Positions 60,830 to 64,000 of a stretch of DNA of 64,000 bases are shown piece after piece (positions within the stretch are counted from its first letter, which is position 1; each line of letters begins with the position of its first letter). The DNA is from Fistularia commersonii (taxonomy: Eukaryota > Chordata > Actinopteri > Syngnathiformes > Fistulariidae). The stretch lies in assembly GCA_037954325.1 (NCBI GenBank), contig JBBMNZ010000001.1, forward strand, positions 7,288,874 through 7,352,873, written 5' to 3'. A program made the translations under genes and the position numbers. A model generated the notes under the pieces. The model was not told the DNA's origin. It did not search any database and saw only the letters and a list, made by a program, of their open reading frames with translations.

Positions 60830-62350
60830 TCTATCATATCAACATCAGCCCCAAGGAAATCTGGGAGGCTGTGCCCTGATAGGTCCAATTGGGCTCATGG
60901 GCCATGTGATCAGTCACTGCTGGCTCTCACTTAAAAGCCATTTCAAAAGTAATGGTCCGTTTCAATCTCAGTTAAGCAGCTGATTTTTTTCTGCTTTTTT
61001 ACTCATATAGGAGTCTCAGCTTCCTGAACAAGGGTTCACTGTGTTCTCCTACATTTGTTAATCCAATCAGGGGCATAATATGTTTGTTGTTTGTATAGAG
61101 TATATAAGTGTTGTTTTTCTTCATATTATTAATCTTTTGTAATCTTTCGTGTAGCCCGGTCTAAAATTTTATTACAGACCATGCGGGCTAAAGTGTCAAT
61201 GTGTTTTAACATTTGAGTGGAATTGAATGGGACTGGAATGGCAGTGGAGCATTTGATGTTTTATGTTTGGGATGTGTTCATGAATGGTTGAGAACAAGGT
61301 TTGATCTTGTCTAGGGTTTTTGTCATTTATTTGGGAGTCGTGCTTTTAGTCGCCGCAGGCTTGCGTGAAGCGTGCAGCTTGGCATGTGCTTTTGTTTGCA
61401 TCCAAACTTGTTGGGTGTCAATATGGTGTTTTCTTTGGTTGTGTTGGTTGATGTGGACTTGGTGTCCGATCCCATGCATGGGGGCGGGATCTGAATGAGG
61501 AAGTGCGGTTGAACATCTAGGCGCGAAGCATTCGACTGCTGCGTTTGCTCGAGGGAAGTTTGTGAAGCTAGGCTGAAAGGAGAATGGTCATAAAACATTG
61601 TGGATGCAGAGTCTACGTTGCTGTTTTCGACTATTTAAACCTGTGATGAGTGAATACTCGATGTATATGATTTTAATGCTTAGACGATATGTTTAAGTGC
61701 ACATATGCGATGCTAATCGAGCGTTAGCATTGTTAGCATTTTACCGCAAGTTAATTTCATATTCTGTATGTAAAGTATATGAGCTTGGATGAATATATGA
61801 GACTCATTGGAGACTTTTAATGCTGAGTGGACCGAGAGGAATTTTCTGGACTCTTCCGCTGAGGCTTAACAGATGAGTTTCACCGAGTACACTTCATAAT
61901 GCCATGATGCCAAGTCATTGCCAACCTGTTTGCCGAGAGGGAATCGCATGGTGATGGACAACGTTTTACTATCCATTGCTTCTGAACCAAAAGGATTTGT
62001 GAGTACATCAAAGCACGTGCATTTTATTTTGGGGCTTGTGAACAAGTGAAGCGGCCATTTTCTGTTTTTCTGGTCCAACGAACCCGAGCATCGAATCAGG
62101 CCTGCCACGATTGAACTTTCTGAGAAAAACAAAAAGGCCTTTAAGGTTATGGTTTTTGAACTGAACTGAACTTGAAGGGATTTACATGGTTTTTGAATAT
62201 GTTTATGTAGTTGCAAAGCGACAAAATCTCAAATGAACGCACTACCAATTTCATTTAATTTTTCTTTCTTTTAATTTTGTGAAACTAAACTTTAACTTTG
62301 TACTTAAAGAGATCTGTGTTTTGTCTTAATTCATATTTTCTCCTTAGAGA
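60830..62350. other. Unassigned GC-richer block in intron 10
   Basis: Composition is higher in CpG (for example CGAAGCATTCGACTGCTGCG near 61530) than its AT-rich flanks. A hairpin-forming sequence (AGCCCGGTCT and AGACCATGCGGGCT, 61153-61189) lies near its start. It could be an old LTR or untranslated transposon sequence, but no paired ends or coding domains are visible. Confidence 0.3.
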
Positions 62351-62582
62351 TGGAGGCACTGCCATAATTAAAAAGCATAAATAAGTTTAAGTTCAAAAAA
62401 ATAAGTATGATTGTTTCTCCTGTTTACCACTGAAAATTTCACCTAAGTAACGTTCCCAGGGCCCCACCCATTGTACTATCACTGCATTAACTAAGAGGTT
62501 AATACCTAGCTACTTGGGTTGGGTGCTGCATTCGTAATAATGTTTTGTCATTTTAAAACTGCTAAGATGTTTGTGCATTATT

Positions 62583-62700
62583 CATTTATTTGCGGGGACA
62601 GCAGCCAATCCCAGCTGACACCAGCCGAGAGGCAGGGTTCCAAACGACCTGGTTGACTGTAAAACACTAATAGACACTCACAACCGTTCAGCCTTCAATT
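62583..62700 (+). repeat. Fragment of the 15420-type dispersed repeat
   Basis: GGGACAGCAGCCAATCCCAG, GAGAGGCAGGGTTCC and ACACTCACAACCGTTCAGCC follow the order of this common teleost repeat. Confidence 0.5.
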
Positions 62701-62833
62701 AAGCTACTGCTACTTTTTGAATTCTTGTGAGAACCCATAGAGAACCCACATGGAATTGTCGGTAGAACAGGAAGGCACTAAAAAAGCCTTGTCCGTCCAG
62801 AAGTGTAGTAAGGACAGCATGCCCCCCAAAATT

Positions 62834-62837
<4 letters not shown>

Positions 62838-62906
<69 letters not shown>
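62838..62906. repeat. (TA)n microsatellite
   Basis: About 34 perfect TA units. Long open frames on both strands here are artefacts. Confidence 0.97.
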
Positions 62907-62909
<3 letters not shown>

Positions 62910-63058
62910 ATATATACATATATATAGGGGATATAGGGAATATAATTAAATATAAAAAAAAATCCAGTTTGTCTGTACAAGACTAGTTTGCAACAAGAAT
63001 GCTTACATCGATTGTGATTTCAACCTTTGATTTAATTCGTATTTGATATTTTGGGAAA

Positions 63059-63178
63059 GTTAACGTGTAGCTCAGTGGTAAAGTGCATACTTTGCATGTA
63101 TGAGGTCCTGGGTTCTATTCCTGGCATCTCCACTGTGAGTCACTTTGGATGAAAGAGTCTACCAAATGACTGTATTCT
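63059..63178 (+). repeat. tRNA-Ala(TGC)-derived SINE
   Basis: The head (63059-63132) follows tRNA-Ala: a perfect RNA polymerase III A box (TAGCTCAGTGG), an anticodon arm CATAC-TTTGCAT-GTATG with TGC anticodon, and a B box GGTTCTATTCC with one change from consensus. The 5' acceptor strand (TTAACGT) no longer pairs with the 3' side (CATCTCCA), so it is not a working tRNA. Directly attached is a body (TCACTTTGGATGAAAGAGTC, TACCAAATGACTGTA) that I recognise as the 3' part of widespread fish SINEs. Confidence 0.75.
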
Positions 63179-63732
63179 AATCTAACAAAATAAACAATAT
63201 GCACACCTAAATTGCAGCTGGAAATGCTCTCTGGAGGTTGCAGGTTCACATCAAATCTAATCTAGTCTGGATTGGATATGCAACGGAATACTGACATTTA
63301 ATCACATTCGAAAAAGCTAAATGCTATGACCCCCACACGAGGCTCTGATGACTCTTCGATTCATCAGCAACTGAGAAGATTGTCATTCCGAGGAAACTTT
63401 TGCTTCCGCTCATATACTCAAAATCTAATCACAGTGCCTCAGCTAAATTATACAATCCATAAAACACATCATAATTGGGTCTTAGATTGTATTAAGTGCA
63501 TACTAATTTTCTGGCTGCTTCACCTTGACAGTCACTGACAGTGATTCAGGCATTAATTCCAACTGAAGGCTAATTTTTAAAGAGGTGGCAGGTGAAAAGC
63601 CACTGCGCTATTCCGTGTAGCGACATGAATTCTTCTCGCATCCACTAACAGTTTCACTAGTTGAACATATTTACGTTTTGAATTCATGAACTGAATTGCT
63701 GCTAGATTGGAGAGCCTGAACGATCTGCTCAC

Positions 63733-63986
63733 CGGATGGTTTGTCTCATGAAATGGTCTGGATCCTGGGCAGTGAAGGTGGTAAGCAGGGACCCGGCTGG
63801 GGGCCCCTCCTCCAGCTTGATGAGCTTGGGATTGGGGCTGAACTCAGGGCTCTCGTTGATGTCCAGGATCCTCACTGACACAGTAGCTGAGGACTGACGA
63901 GGTAGGTGGATACCACGGGCCAGCGGGGCTTCGTTCTCCGCCTCTACCGTCAGCATGAAGGAGCGGGTCAGTTCAAAGTCAATAGG
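63733..63986 (-). CDS. cdh2: Cadherin exon (probably exon 10): end of EC3, start of EC4
   Basis: First visible coding exon of a classical cadherin, a calcium-dependent cell-cell adhesion protein of the plasma membrane. It encodes 84 full codons plus 2 nt. The end of EC3 is recognisable by LTVEAENEAPLARGI. The EC3/EC4 linker reads DINESPEF, where family members usually have DxNEN or DxNDN, and EC4 starts with LEEGPPAGS and a QDPD calcium motif. The donor is CCG followed by gtgagc. The acceptor is taken at 63987-63988 after a pyrimidine-rich run that reaches the window edge; the frame also stays open to 64000, so the upstream boundary is inferred. The phase (2 nt left over) fits the next exon exactly. 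Upstream exons are outside the window. Cdh2 is preferred over cdh4 because TAQDPD and the sequence of the next exon match N-cadherin better. Confidence 0.88.
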
Positions 63987-64000
63987 CTGACGGAGGGAGA

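Larger units (their letters stand above)
54993..63732 (-). other. Cadherin intron 10 (8.7 kb)
   Basis: The longest intron in view. Contains a GT microsatellite (55458-55531), a repeat terminus (56556-56665), a long rearranged RTE-like LINE (56712-60222), an unassigned block (60830-62350), a TA microsatellite and a tRNA-Ala-derived SINE. Confidence 0.85.

Noticed and set aside
63059..63132. Functional tRNA-Ala gene
   Set aside because: The acceptor stem does not pair, the B box is altered, and a SINE body follows directly.
32520..63986. Assignment of the gene to cdh4
   Set aside because: The GGGDD terminus, DPANW, VCQCD and RDKERQAKQ fit cdh2 better; the alternative is kept open in the findings.
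1..64000. Bacterial-style operons, CRISPR arrays, riboswitches or defence systems
   Set aside because: The sequence is clearly vertebrate; no direct-repeat/spacer arrays or operon structure are present.

Overview
This window looks like teleost fish nuclear DNA. It is AT-rich and intron-heavy, and it is crowded with fish-type transposable elements: Rex3-like and other RTE-like LINEs, CR1/L2-like LINEs, a Penelope-like element, hAT transposons, a solo LTR, tRNA-derived SINEs and long microsatellites. Family names come from recognising protein and terminal motifs by eye; no database search was possible.

The only host gene I can support is the 3' half of a classical type I cadherin on the minus strand. 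Seven exons, with matching splice sites and phases, lie at 63733-63986, 54850-54992, 52329-52562, 51125-51358, 44782-44921, 38744-38905 and 32520-32726. Together they encode 457 residues plus the stop: the end of EC3, EC4, EC5, one transmembrane helix, the p120-binding juxtamembrane region and the beta-catenin-binding tail. The sequence is closest to N-cadherin (cdh2); the 5' half lies beyond position 64000. The 3' UTR runs downstream from 32519.

Region by region. 1-28700 is downstream of the gene, contains no host gene I recognise, and is dominated by transposon remnants: an RTE-like copy (1841-3670), a restriction-like-endonuclease LINE end (4846-5960), a solo LTR (11254-11435), a three-part LINE mosaic (12563-13955), a hAT element (16742-17979), an RTE-like 5' fragment (19096-19620), a Penelope-like element (19690-21500) and an L2-like LINE interrupted by a hAT-type miniature element (24230-26930). 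28700-32519 has no recognisable transposon and probably includes the cadherin 3' UTR. 32520-63986 is the cadherin gene; its introns hold four RTE-like copies, two Rex3 copies, one CR1-like LINE end and several SINEs. 63059-63178, in intron 10, is a tRNA-Ala-derived SINE.

I found no new multi-gene system. The most unusual structures are rearranged retrotransposons: an RTE-like element whose linker region is present twice, on either side of the endonuclease (56712-60222), and the Rex3/RTE/Rex3 mosaic (12563-13955), which looks like template switching.
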